Positions 1 to 6,652 of a stretch of DNA of 9,539 nucleotides are shown here, in pieces. The DNA lies in NCBI GenBank assembly GCA_030647705.1, contig JAUSJJ010000012.1, positions 1 through 9,539 on the forward strand, written 5' to 3'. The translations under genes and the position numbers were made by a program. The notes below the pieces were generated by a model. It saw nothing but the letters and a program-made list of their open reading frames with translations, did no database searches and was not told the DNA's origin. The DNA comes from Dehalococcoidia bacterium (GTDB lineage: Bacteria; Chloroflexota; Dehalococcoidia; JAUSJJ01). Positions within the stretch are counted from its first letter, which is position 1. Each line of letters opens with the position of its first letter.

Positions 1-1375
1 CGACCATGCCGTATCTCTCGAGGACATACTTGCCCTTGCGGTATATCCTGTGCCGCAGCCTGCTCGCCCGGTCCTGCCGGAAGTTTTCGCCTGTCGCTAC
101 CCGGGCGAAATCCTGCAGCGTACAATCATCCCACCGCCGGAAGCGTTCTCCATCCTTCAGGTTCAGAGCCACCTCATCCTGAACATCGAAGCAGAAACAG
201 GTGGGACAGGTAGTGACGCAGGAACCGCAGCTCAGACACTTCTCGCTTTTCGTTTGCCAATACGGGTCGTCGTAGCAGTCTTCCAGAAGCCTGGGGAGCC
301 TCTCTCTTGGCACGGCGAGGGAGAGCCTGAACCGGGACACGGCCTTATCTCTCACTGCCTTCTGCCTGGCGATGTCGTCGCCCGTTGGTTCCCTGACCTC
401 CGCGTACTCGGCCAGCAGGTCTGCGCCCTTCTTCGAACCAACCGTCACCAGGTACTCGGAACCGATGTCCGTCAGCATCAGATCAAAGCCTGTCTCGGCC
501 AGATTGGTGCCCATGCTGGACGCGAACGACTTCGGGGAAGGATGGAGGCAGTCAACCCCGATGATGACGGTGTTCTGTCGCCGGGCAATGTAGTTGGGAT
601 CGGGGTGTGTGGAAATGAACGCTTCGTCCAGGAGCTCGATGGCTCTGATGTCATATGGGTGGACGCCGATGATAGCCCTTGGCGGGGCTTCAACCACGGG
701 CTCGCTCATTGGCTCGGCGCCAAGTCTGAACTTGAGCAGGGTCTCTTTCTCCGGTCGCAGGTATCGGGTGGGAGGCATCACGGTGACATCGTAGTCGAGA
801 CGGAGGTCGTCAAAGCGCGATATCCGGTCATAGACATACTTGCCGTCTCTGGTTCGGACCCCGACCACGTCCATTTGCCTGCCCAGGCCTTCTACCAGCG
901 CCTTGAGCCCGTCTTCGTCGAGGACGAACAACTTCTTCCCGGCCACCGTCCCGGGTCCGGGACGTTTGGCCGGGACAGCCGCTTCGGGGAATGCCCTTGG
1001 CTCGGCGACGACGGTACCCAGGGTGTCGCGCACAAGCTTCTCCAGACTGTCCGGAGTGAAAGGCTTGATCAGATAGTCGACTGCGCCCAGTTTCATGGCC
1101 TCCACCGCGGTTTCGGCTGAAGGGTACGCAGTTATGATGATCGACTTGACCCACGGTCGCTGTGCCTTCACCTCGCCTAAGACCGTGATACCGGTCTTGC
1201 CCGGCAACCTGATATCCAGGATCATGATGCTGAAGTCCTGGTTCTCGATCATTTCGAGCGCTTGCTCTCCGCTCTCGGCCGTCGCTACCCGATAGCCTGC
1301 GTCCTTGAGCCAGTCCCTGATCGATTCCCGAACGATGGCTTCATCATCAACGACTAGAACTGCGTGTTTTTGCAT
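1..1375 (-). CDS. Response-regulator receiver fused to HydB/sulfhydrogenase-beta-like 4Fe-4S protein (3' end outside window)
   Basis: About 458 codons lie in the window and the frame is still open at base 1. Residues 1-120 are a complete CheY-like receiver: acidic pair D10/D11, phospho-acceptor D54, T82 and K104 are all present. A Pro/Ala-rich linker (about 121-140) leads into a region like the beta subunit of NAD(P)-linked hydrogenases/sulfhydrogenases (HydB, Fer4_22 family), with the motifs MPPTRYLRP, GVHPYDIRAIELLD and GVDCLHP. A cluster-binding set follows at C380, C383, C386 and C390 with CPTC after it, then RRWDDC. The family's second 4Fe-4S motif should come just after the last visible residues (KYVLERYGMV) and is cut off by the edge. 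The ATG at 1375 has AAGGAGG seven bases upstream and sits 3 nt after the preceding receiver gene, so the two are cotranscribed. HydB subunits pass electrons between the NAD(P)-binding subunit and the NiFe subunit. An N-terminal receiver is not part of the standard subunit, so phosphorylation control of electron transfer is inferred. Confidence 0.88.
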   Translation of the reverse strand, partial: MQKHAVLVVDDEAIVRESIRDWLKDAGYRVATAESGEQALEMIENQDFSIMILDIRLPGKTGITVLGEVKAQRPWVKSIIITAYPSAETAVEAMKLGAVDYLIKPFTPDSLEKLVRDTLGTVVAEPRAFPEAAVPAKRPGPGTVAGKKLFVLDEDGLKALVEGLGRQMDVVGVRTRDGKYVYDRISRFDDLRLDYDVTVMPPTRYLRPEKETLLKFRLGAEPMSEPVVEAPPRAIIGVHPYDIRAIELLDEAFISTHPDPNYIARRQNTVIIGVDCLHPSPKSFASSMGTNLAETGFDLMLTDIGSEYLVTVGSKKGADLLAEYAEVREPTGDDIARQKAVRDKAVSRFRLSLAVPRERLPRLLEDCYDDPYWQTKSEKCLSCGSCVTTCPTCFCFDVQDEVALNLKDGERFRRWDDCTLQDFARVATGENFRQDRASRLRHRIYRKGKYVLERYGMV

Positions 1376-1378
1376 CTG

Positions 1379-1762
1379 CTAGCCTCCTTGCGTCTCGAAA
1401 TGAAGAAGGGTATCTCGAATCAGCCGTTCAAGATCATCCGGGACAATCGGCTTGATCAGATAGTCGACAGCGCCGAGTTCCTTTGCCTCCGCCGATAGCC
1501 CTGCCGAGGGGTAAGCGGTGATGACGATTGATTTGATCTGCGTTTTCAGTGTTTTGAGCTCTTTCAGCACACTGATCCCGGTTTTTCCAGGTAACCTCAC
1601 ATCGATAATCATGATGGCGAAGGCCTGCCGCTGTACCATCTCCAGCGCTTCTTCGCCGGTCTCGGCAGTTGCCACTTTGTAACCGGCATCGATCAACCAG
1701 TCTCTGATCGACTCCCTCACGATGGGTTCGTCGTCCACGACCAGAATCGGTTTCCCGATCAC
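1379..1762 (-). CDS. Stand-alone CheY-like receiver protein
   Basis: A 127-residue single-domain response regulator with no output domain. D10/D11, phospho-acceptor D54, T82 and K104 are all in place. Over about 119 aligned positions it matches the receiver of the next gene at roughly 81, so the pair looks like a tandem duplication. The GTG at 1762 is chosen as start because AGGAGG lies 10 nt upstream and the product then begins MIGKPILVVDDE, in register with its paralogue (MQKHAVLVVDDE). A longer frame from a GTG at 1858 adds 32 residues with no family resemblance and no ribosome binding site. The gene lies between the small membrane protein and the receiver/4Fe-4S fusion, 3 nt from the latter. 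It may relay phosphate to, or compete for phosphate with, the fusion protein. No histidine kinase is visible in the window. Confidence 0.9.
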   Translation of the reverse strand: MIGKPILVVDDEPIVRESIRDWLIDAGYKVATAETGEEALEMVQRQAFAIMIIDVRLPGKTGISVLKELKTLKTQIKSIVITAYPSAGLSAEAKELGAVDYLIKPIVPDDLERLIRDTLLHFETQGG

Positions 1763-1886
1763 TTCCGGTTGTCCTCCTGCGCCCGCCAGGGATACTGAAA
1801 GCGCCGCGTCCCCGATCCCTTCTGGAACGGGCTCGCCGCGGAGATGTCGTGCTGTCACATATGAGTCCGCTCACTGCAAGCGAGCG

Positions 1887-2192
1887 CTAAGGTCTTTTGT
1901 CATGCTCTTTTCGAGTCGTAGCTATGAGGAAAAGCGCCTTGCCGCCGGCTCGGAAGGCTTGGCCCAGTCGCTGGAACCCCAGACCGGTGAGAGTGACGAC
2001 ACCTACGAGGGGCAACCAGACGATATACAAGAGCCCCAGGACAGGGCCCAAGACAACGACGAGGGGCGCAGGGATTCGGAGGTAGCGTTTTCTCCGGTCG
2101 CCCATCAACCGGTGCGGTATGAAGATGATATTGCCCGTGGACAATTCCCAGTAGTATCCGGCTTTCAGTGGCTGCCTGTCTCCGTGTCTCAT
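1887..2192 (-). CDS. Small membrane protein of the hydrogenase operon, unknown function
   Basis: A 101-residue protein not assigned to a named family. The N-terminal part (1-38) is polar and basic, with aromatic residues (GYYWELSTGNIIFIPHR) and a GDRRKRYLR stretch. Residues about 41-72 are strongly hydrophobic (start IPAPLVVVLGPVLG), enough for one long or two short membrane segments. The tail is basic (TTRKEHDKRP). The ATG has AGGAGG five bases upstream, a strong translation signal. The gene lies in the same direction as, and between, the hypA-like gene and the receiver gene, with spacers of about 100 nt on each side. That context suggests a membrane anchor or assembly factor for the hydrogenase complex, but this is only guilt by association. 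Confidence 0.75.
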   Translation of the reverse strand: MRHGDRQPLKAGYYWELSTGNIIFIPHRLMGDRRKRYLRIPAPLVVVLGPVLGLLYIVWLPLVGVVTLTGLGFQRLGQAFRAGGKALFLIATTRKEHDKRP

Positions 2193-2290
2193 TTCAGCCT
2201 CCTGGTACGCAGACTAGCCCTTGCGGCTCACCACTCCCGCCACTTGAAGCGCCGAATGGTGCCAGAGATTTTTCGGGGTTTCCCATGTAG

Positions 2291-2545
2291 TCAATTGATC
2301 TGCAGCATCACCTCAACAGGGTCGTGGTGGCGGGCATCTTCATCAACTGGCTCTACGTCTATTTGCGCTCCTTCCGCGGCTGTGCCCTTGATCAGGGTCT
2401 CCAGGCAGAACTGGATTGAATCGGACTCTTCGGAGTGCTCTGCGCCAACCCTTATGCAGATGGTCTTGACCCGTTTCCCGTCGTGCTTCTGGGCTTCCTG
2501 TAGCACTGCCTGAAGGATGTCCTGAGCCATCATCAGACTATGCAT
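2291..2545 (-). CDS. hypA: HypA-like hydrogenase nickel-insertion protein lacking the zinc domain
   Basis: An 84-residue protein that follows HypA/HybF over its nickel-binding half. It begins MHSLMMAQDILQAV (family MHELSL...), then KRVKTICIRVGAEHSEESDSIQFCLETL, then KGTAAEGAQIDVEPV. HypA proteins are usually about 113 residues and insert a CxxC...CxxC zinc ribbon after the IEEVP-like strand. Here that segment is replaced by DEDARHHDPVEV and there is no cysteine pair. His2, the nickel ligand, is kept, but Glu3 is Ser. The ATG at 2545 is preferred over a longer frame because it gives the family N-terminus. It overlaps the end of the protease gene by 13 nt, which suggests translational coupling. 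The role is probably nickel delivery or a scaffold in NiFe-hydrogenase maturation; loss of the zinc domain may change its partner (HypB) interaction. Confidence 0.82.
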   Translation of the reverse strand: MHSLMMAQDILQAVLQEAQKHDGKRVKTICIRVGAEHSEESDSIQFCLETLIKGTAAEGAQIDVEPVDEDARHHDPVEVMLQIN

Positions 2546-3006
2546 GTGTCTCCCTCGCCTACCTCCCGGACAATCATCTGGGCGCAGAGTGGTATGGCCG
2601 CCTCGACGGCGGGTGTGCATTCCTCGCTCACCGTGCTTGTGTCGGCGGCCTCTATGCCGAAGATGACGATCTGTTTGGGCAACGCCAGTCCCAGGCGCTT
2701 GCCCAATTCGAGCGCCGTGGCGAAGTTGACGTCGTGGGCCGACGACGCGTGCAACGTCGACTCGAAGGCGCCCGGATCCAGCCTGTAGATCTGCCCGGGT
2801 TCGCCTCCTTCAGTTTGGATAGCATCGACTACAATGGCCTTCTCCTGGCCCTCGAGGATATCGAGGAGGTTGAGACCAGCCATGGAGGTCTCGGTGACCG
2901 TGACATCGCGGTCGATGAGCCTTCCCTTGAGCGCGGCCACCACCCGCAGGCCGACCCCGTCATCGCTCAACAGCGGGTTGCCCAAGCCTAATACCAGCGT
3001 CTTCAT
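2533..3006 (-). CDS. NiFe-hydrogenase maturation endopeptidase (HybD/HycI family)
   Basis: A 157-residue protein of usual length for the M52 family, which trims the C-terminus of the large NiFe-hydrogenase subunit after nickel insertion. The start MKTLVLGLGNPLLSDDGVG is the family signature. Three expected metal-binding residues are visible: D16 in SDDGVG (Asp as in HycI, Glu in HybD), D61 in VVDAIQ, and H91 in SSAHD. The ATG at 3006 is chosen over a longer frame from 3114 because it places the GLGN nucleotide-fold start at the N-terminus, and AGAGGTG lies just upstream. It is the first gene of the hydrogenase-associated operon in the window and overlaps hypA by 13 nt. The substrate hydrogenase large subunit is not in the window. 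Confidence 0.93.
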   Translation of the reverse strand: MKTLVLGLGNPLLSDDGVGLRVVAALKGRLIDRDVTVTETSMAGLNLLDILEGQEKAIVVDAIQTEGGEPGQIYRLDPGAFESTLHASSAHDVNFATALELGKRLGLALPKQIVIFGIEAADTSTVSEECTPAVEAAIPLCAQMIVREVGEGDTCIV

Positions 3007-3116
3007 GCTTGTACACCTCTGTGTGCAGGTCATGACGTGTGGCGCTCCTGCGTTATGCCCGGCAGGCCACGCCATCTCGGTACGTCCTCGACCGGCAGAG
3101 ACCCCGATTGACAAGA

Positions 3117-3202
3117 AGTGCCTTCGGGAGAGAAGGCACTGGAGGCAAAGGCCGAAACCTGGATCTAGCCGAAGGGGATTTCGGCTATTGTCGTCGGCCT
3201 CC
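3117..3202 (-). promoter_or_regulatory. Structured leader candidate upstream of the hydrogenase maturation genes
   Basis: Read on the minus strand this stretch folds on paper into two adjacent elements. The first has an outer 9-bp stem (3194-3202 with 3141-3145 plus 3152-3155, a 6-nt bulge at 3146-3151) enclosing a perfect 8-bp hairpin (3180-3187 with 3166-3173). The second is a perfect 9-bp hairpin with a 6-nt loop (3132-3140 with 3117-3125). It lies about 110 nt before the protease ATG. I do not recognise it as a known riboswitch class, and no T-run marks it as a terminator. The pairing is seen in the sequence; a regulatory role is inferred. Confidence 0.4.
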
Positions 3203-3300
3203 TATCTCCGGACTCAGTGTAGCACCGTGATGCGAAACCTGACTTCCGCCAGAATACCCTATTCCAGATTGCTGTGAGCCGCAGGCGGGTACAGGCCTTG

Positions 3301-3344
3301 ATAGGCCTTTTTGCCTATAGAATCAGGCCGACAACAGGCAAAAA
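3301..3344. repeat. Alternative inverted repeats
   Basis: ATAGGC (3301-3306) pairs with GCCTAT (3313-3318). The overlapping TTTTTGCCT (3308-3316) also pairs with AGGCAAAAA (3336-3344). The two pairings exclude each other, as in an attenuator, but no adjacent reading frame makes this clear. Confidence 0.4.
3314..3341 (-). promoter_or_regulatory. Weak promoter candidate for the hydrogenase-associated operon
   Basis: On the minus strand TTGCCT (3336-3341) and TATAGG (3314-3319) are separated by 16 nt, four of six matches each to the sigma-70 consensus. Transcription from here would give a leader of about 300 nt that includes the structured stretch at 3117-3202. No better promoter was found between 3007 and 3720. 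Confidence 0.25.
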
Positions 3345-3378
3345 TGCGTATCAGAACCCTCAGATTAGCTGTAGATAC

Positions 3379-3397
3379 CCACGGGCACAGCCCGTGG
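3379..3397. repeat. REP-like hairpin, copy 1
   Basis: A perfect 8-bp inverted repeat, CCACGGGC and GCCCGTGG, with loop ACA. Very similar hairpins (CCCACGGGC...GCCCGTGG) occur in many genomes as dispersed REP-type or IS200/IS605-associated palindromes. A second copy lies 72 nt further on. Confidence 0.75.
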
Positions 3398-3450
3398 CAC
3401 TCGGTTACTCAAGCTTTTGCTTGACGCCCTTCGGACGATTATGCATTCAC

Positions 3451-3469
3451 CCACGGGCAAAGCCCGTGG
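3451..3469. repeat. REP-like hairpin, copy 2
   Basis: The same 8-bp stem as the first copy, with loop AAA. This copy lies between two related blocks, GCCCTTCGG followed by an A/T-rich stretch ending TGCAT (3426-3446 and 3476-3495), so the repeat unit is larger than the hairpin. Confidence 0.75.
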
Positions 3470-3495
3470 AACCCTGCCCTTCGGGTTTATTGCAT

Positions 3496-3720
3496 GGGAC
3501 ATGGAGTGTGAGATCTACTGTACGGAGTCAGACCAGAGGAACTTGAACAACCGGCTCTTTCGGCCTGTGGGAGAAGCTCGTCGTTTGGCCAGGGTTTTCT
3601 GGAAACGGAACCGACAGAGGCTTATTGCTGGCCGAGCGGGGTGAGCTTTGCTGGAAGACGGCACGCTCCCCATTGTGCCCGGGGAACCTGACTATTGACT
3701 TGGGGCGGGATCTTGCTGAG
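3496..3720. other. Non-coding stretch
   Basis: No reading frame here has a ribosome binding site, family resemblance or coding-like third-position bias. Downstream of the 112-residue gene no hairpin followed by a T-run is seen, so that gene's terminator is not identified. Confidence 0.5.
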
Positions 3721-4059
3721 CTATTTCTTTGGTTTCAGCCAGGCGGCATTGGCCAGGCTACTTTCTGTGACATAAAGCTTACCGTCCTGTGTCATCAGGA
3801 CCACGTTGCTTTGGATGAGAAGATCCAGCGCTTTTGGTTTCCAGTCCCGGGGGCCCCCGATGCGCTGCAGCAGTGATTTTGGCCGGAGACCCAGGTTGTC
3901 AACGGTCATGGCATTCTGAATCCCGGTCGCTCCCTTCTCGAGGAGTATCTTCACTACCTTGCGCATATTCCGCCTTGCCATCCAGGCCGGCAGGAACACC
4001 AGGCCAAGCACGGCCAACAATATTATGGCTAAGAGTGCCAGGATATCGGCTGTCGTCAT
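3721..4059 (-). CDS. Membrane-anchored small protein, possible winged-helix fold, unknown function
   Basis: A 112-residue protein that I cannot assign to a named family. Residues about 5-28 form one strong hydrophobic segment (ILALLAIILLAVLGLVFLP), followed by basic residues (ARRNMRK), which predicts one membrane helix with the rest in the cytoplasm. The soluble part (KVVKILLEKGATGIQNAMTV...PKALDLLIQSNVVLMTQDGKLYVTESSL) has the helix-helix-helix then two-strand pattern of a small winged-helix domain. That fold call is a reading by eye. The ATG at 4059 has GAGGT nearby upstream and a clear promoter about 30 nt before it. The gene stands alone between the hydrogenase-associated and thiazole operons. 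Confidence 0.75.
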   Translation of the reverse strand: MTTADILALLAIILLAVLGLVFLPAWMARRNMRKVVKILLEKGATGIQNAMTVDNLGLRPKSLLQRIGGPRDWKPKALDLLIQSNVVLMTQDGKLYVTESSLANAAWLKPKK

Positions 4060-4091
4060 CTTCAGAGACCTCTGCTGTTATTACGCCACAC

Positions 4092-4119
4092 ATTATACGC
4101 CGTCTGAATCTGGAAGCAA
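4092..4119 (-). promoter_or_regulatory. Promoter of the 112-residue membrane protein gene
   Basis: On the minus strand a perfect TATAAT (4092-4097) lies 16 nt after TTGCTT (4114-4119). The predicted start of transcription near 4085 gives a leader of about 26 nt to the ATG at 4059. The -35 box is weak (TTG only). Confidence 0.6.
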
Positions 4120-4337
4120 AGGCGTGGTGGTTGGTTCCGCGGCAGGAGTGCTCCAAGGGCGGCGATTATCGCGGTGTCTGACGCGATTGAGGGGGCGCCC
4201 GCCTGTACCCGAAGCGTTGACCCTCGGCTAGCTGATCGAGGCCGTCTGCGTTGAACGCCTCCGGGAGTACGTCGGCAAGATCAAGCAGGGTTCAAATCTC
4301 TGTAAGCACGCTGGCGCCCATAGAGCAGGAATTTGAC
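4120..4337. other. Intergenic stretch with a coding-like remnant
   Basis: Between thiF and the 112-residue gene no complete gene is seen. On the plus strand, codons from 4232 to about 4291 read LIEAVCVERLREYVGKIKQG with mostly G or C in third position, which looks coding. The frame has a TAG just before (4229-4231) and a TGA at 4334-4336, and no start or ribosome binding site. It may be the worn end of a lost gene; the family is not recognised. No terminator is evident after thiF. Confidence 0.3.
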
Positions 4338-5414
4338 TCACCCATGCTTTGTTTGCACAGCACGGGCGCTGGCGTTCCCCCGAGCCAGAGGCCCGATGTA
4401 TCTGTCGTAAAGCTCCTTGGCACGGGACTGGTCGATGGTGTTTTTGATGATGGCACGGCCATCGGGGAAGACCACGATGTGATGTCCGTCGGCTGTGAAG
4501 CTCAACATGAACTCGCTTCTGACCACCGGGCCGGCTTTCTTCAGCCTGGAGGCAAGCTTCTCCAGATCGATCGCCTTGACGTTGGCGTCTACGACCTGAA
4601 CCGCCCGGCTTTGCCCGCAAAGTGAAGTGCTTTTGATATCGAACCTTGATGTCAGAAACTCGTACTTCCCCTGGCACGCGGGACAGTCTTTTCGAGGTTC
4701 TACCTTGACACGATGAAAAGTCCCTTTCCATACGTCGGCAAATACAAGTTCCCGGCTGACTGCGGTGACGCCGGTCAGTATCTTGATCGCCTCGGCGGCC
4801 TGTAACGCCCCGACTAGAGCGGGCGCCATGCCGAGGACTCCTGCCGTTTCGCAGGTGGGGACAGTCCCGGGCTCGGGGGCCGCTTCAGAGGCACATCTGA
4901 AACAGGGGGGCTGCTTCGGGACTATCGTCATAGTCATCCCTTCAGAGCCAACCGCCCCGCCATATATCCAGGGAATTCCATGCTTCAGGGCGGCGTCATT
5001 TACGAGGAAGCGGGTCTCGAAGTTGTCTGTCCCATCCAGAATCAAATCTGCGCCGCTGCAGAGTTCCTCTATGTTCGTGCAGTTGACGTCTGCGACTACA
5101 GCCTCAATCTCGATGGAGGAGTTCGCTTTCTTCAAATGCCGGGCCGCGGCCACCGCCTTGGGCAGACCGGCCTCGATGTCCTCCTCGTCAAAAAGAACCT
5201 GACGCTGGAGGTTGTGACGCTCGATGAAGTCCCGGTCAACGATCCTTATTCTGCCGACCCCGGCGCGCGCCAGCAAGCCGGCGCTGGTGCAACCCAACGC
5301 TCCACAGCCAATGAGGACGGCCGTAGACTTGCTTAGCCTCTCTTGTCCCGCCTCGCCGATGCCGGGGAACATTGTTTGTCTGGAGTATCTGTCTCTTAGC
5401 TGCTTGTCAATCAT
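4338..5414 (-). CDS. thiF: ThiF: sulfur-carrier protein ThiS adenylyltransferase
   Basis: A 358-residue E1-like enzyme that adenylates the C-terminal glycine of ThiS before sulfur transfer for thiazole synthesis. The nucleotide-binding GCGALG is at 36-41, with DRDFIERHNLQRQ at 60-72 and DGTDNFETR at 127-135. The two zinc-binding CxxC pairs are C171/C174 (CFRC) and C244/C247 (CPAC). The catalytic cysteine position is C188 in PTCETAGVLG. After about residue 255, where many ThiF/MoeB proteins end, there is an extra domain of roughly 90 residues (CGQSRAVQV ... FPDGRAIIKNT ... RAKELYDRYIG). It is last in the operon, 92 nt after thiH, and its ribosome binding site is weak. MoeB is the close alternative, but the thiSGH context decides for ThiF. 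It may serve molybdopterin synthesis as well. Confidence 0.93.
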   Translation of the reverse strand: MIDKQLRDRYSRQTMFPGIGEAGQERLSKSTAVLIGCGALGCTSAGLLARAGVGRIRIVDRDFIERHNLQRQVLFDEEDIEAGLPKAVAAARHLKKANSSIEIEAVVADVNCTNIEELCSGADLILDGTDNFETRFLVNDAALKHGIPWIYGGAVGSEGMTMTIVPKQPPCFRCASEAAPEPGTVPTCETAGVLGMAPALVGALQAAEAIKILTGVTAVSRELVFADVWKGTFHRVKVEPRKDCPACQGKYEFLTSRFDIKSTSLCGQSRAVQVVDANVKAIDLEKLASRLKKAGPVVRSEFMLSFTADGHHIVVFPDGRAIIKNTIDQSRAKELYDRYIGPLARGNASARAVQTKHG

Positions 5415-5506
5415 AGTGCGGTCTTTGTCTCAACATCCGGGTTTGCTTCATCCGCCAGTTTGCATCCAGACGGGGCGAGAAGGAGTCCTGGCGGCGTGAC
5501 GGCCGT

Positions 5507-6652
5507 TCACGAAATCGGAGTGGTTTGGCAGACCTTCTTGCCCTCGCGGCCCAAATCGTGCCAGTCCTTCAGAATCGGCTTGTAGCCGAGATGCGCGATG
5601 CCCCGGCGCATTTCATCCACGGAGCGTCTGTCAGAGATTTCGAATTGCCCTATGCTGTCTCTTGCGTCGGTGTGCCCACCGATGGCCGTCGAAGAGCCGG
5701 CAGACATCTTGGTCACGCCCAGTTTGACCAGGTTGTCCCGCAGTTCCTTGCGCTCCCTGGTCGAAATGGTGATACCCGCCCTGGGCAGGAACAAACGAAG
5801 CGCCAGGATGCTCTGGACCAGATCCCTGTCGGAAACGGGGAAGCCGGGTCGATAGTCTCCAAATTGGGGCCTCATTCTGGGGAAGGAGACACTGATTTCG
5901 ATATCAGGGAATCTATTTTGCAGATAGGCGGCGTGGACTCCGGCCTTGAATACTTCGCTCCGCCATTCGTGCAGGCCCAGGAGCGGTCCAATATTGATGG
6001 CGCGGATTCCTGCCTGACCGCCTCGCTCAGGGGCCTCTAGGCGGAACCGATAGTCCCGTTTGGGCCCTTTGGGATGCAGCAGGCTGTAGACCTTTTCCTC
6101 ATACGCTTCCTGGTAGATGGTCAAACCATCCACGCCGGCAGCGATCAGGTCTGCGTACTCATCAGCGGACAGGGGATAAATCTCTATCGAAATCGAGGAA
6201 AAGTATCGTCTCAAGACACTGACGCAGTCCCTGATGTAAGAGATCGGAGAATGCTGCCTGGATTCTCCGGTGAGGATCAACAAATGCTGCAGTCCCGTTT
6301 CCGCAATTGCTTTTGCTTCTAGCTCGACCTCCGCCAAAGTCAGCTTGCGTCTCTCTATCGTGTTGGTGGCGTTGAAGCCACAATAGACGCACTGATTGAC
6401 GCAGTAGTTTGAAAGGTAAAGCGGAGTGTACAGCAGAATCGTGCGGCCAAAGTGTTGCAGAGTCAGGCGGTGGGCCGCCTGGGCCATGTCCTCCAGGAAT
6501 GGCGCGGCTTGCGGCGACAGTAGAGCCAGGAAATCCTGGGATTGCAGATCAGACTTGGCCAGGACGTTAGTGACGTGAGAAGGGGTAACCCGCTCCAAAA
6601 AGCCGGCTAAATCCATGCCCCCGAGCCGCACAATTTCGTCGTAGAACGTCAT
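5507..6652 (-). CDS. thiH: ThiH: 2-iminoacetate synthase (radical SAM tyrosine lyase)
   Basis: A 381-residue radical SAM enzyme, normal length for ThiH. The SAM-binding 4Fe-4S motif Cx3Cx2C is at C84, C88 and C91 ([10 protein letters not shown]). Typical ThiH features follow: [50 protein letters not shown] and the C-terminal KPILKDWHD. The enzyme cleaves tyrosine to dehydroglycine (2-iminoacetate) and p-cresol, giving ThiG its C2-N unit. Using ThiH rather than the oxygen-dependent glycine oxidase ThiO fits an anaerobe. The ATG overlaps the thiG stop (ATGA, 4 nt) and has AAGG upstream, so translation is likely coupled to thiG. Confidence 0.96.
   Translation of the reverse strand: MTFYDEIVRLGGMDLAGFLERVTPSHVTNVLAKSDLQSQDFLALLSPQAAPFLEDMAQAAHRLTLQHFGRTILLYTPLYLSNYCVNQCVYCGFNATNTIERRKLTLAEVELEAKAIAETGLQHLLILTGESRQHSPISYIRDCVSVLRRYFSSISIEIYPLSADEYADLIAAGVDGLTIYQEAYEEKVYSLLHPKGPKRDYRFRLEAPERGGQAGIRAINIGPLLGLHEWRSEVFKAGVHAAYLQNRFPDIEISVSFPRMRPQFGDYRPGFPVSDRDLVQSILALRLFLPRAGITISTRERKELRDNLVKLGVTKMSAGSSTAIGGHTDARDSIGQFEISDRRSVDEMRRGIAHLGYKPILKDWHDLGREGKKVCQTTPIS

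Noticed and set aside
50..1120. Long plus-strand open frame of 356 codons
   Set aside because: It is antisense to the receiver/4Fe-4S fusion, whose motifs are unmistakable on the minus strand. The plus-strand product has no family features.
1763..1858. N-terminal extension of the stand-alone receiver from a GTG at 1858
   Set aside because: No ribosome binding site lies before it, and the paralogue begins at the equivalent of 1762, where AGGAGG is well placed.
1722..2513. Plus-strand open frame of 263 codons
   Set aside because: It runs antisense across the receiver, the small membrane protein and hypA, with low-complexity Ser/Arg-rich product and no start signal.
3232..3270. Sigma-54 type -24/-12 promoter for the hydrogenase-associated operon
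   Set aside because: A TGGC and a TTTCGC are present on the minus strand, but the spacing is wrong for GG-N10-GC.
4275..4310. tRNA-like T arm (CAGGG, TTCAAAT, CTCTG) on the plus strand
   Set aside because: No matching acceptor stem, D arm or anticodon arm can be placed upstream, so a single T-arm match is chance.
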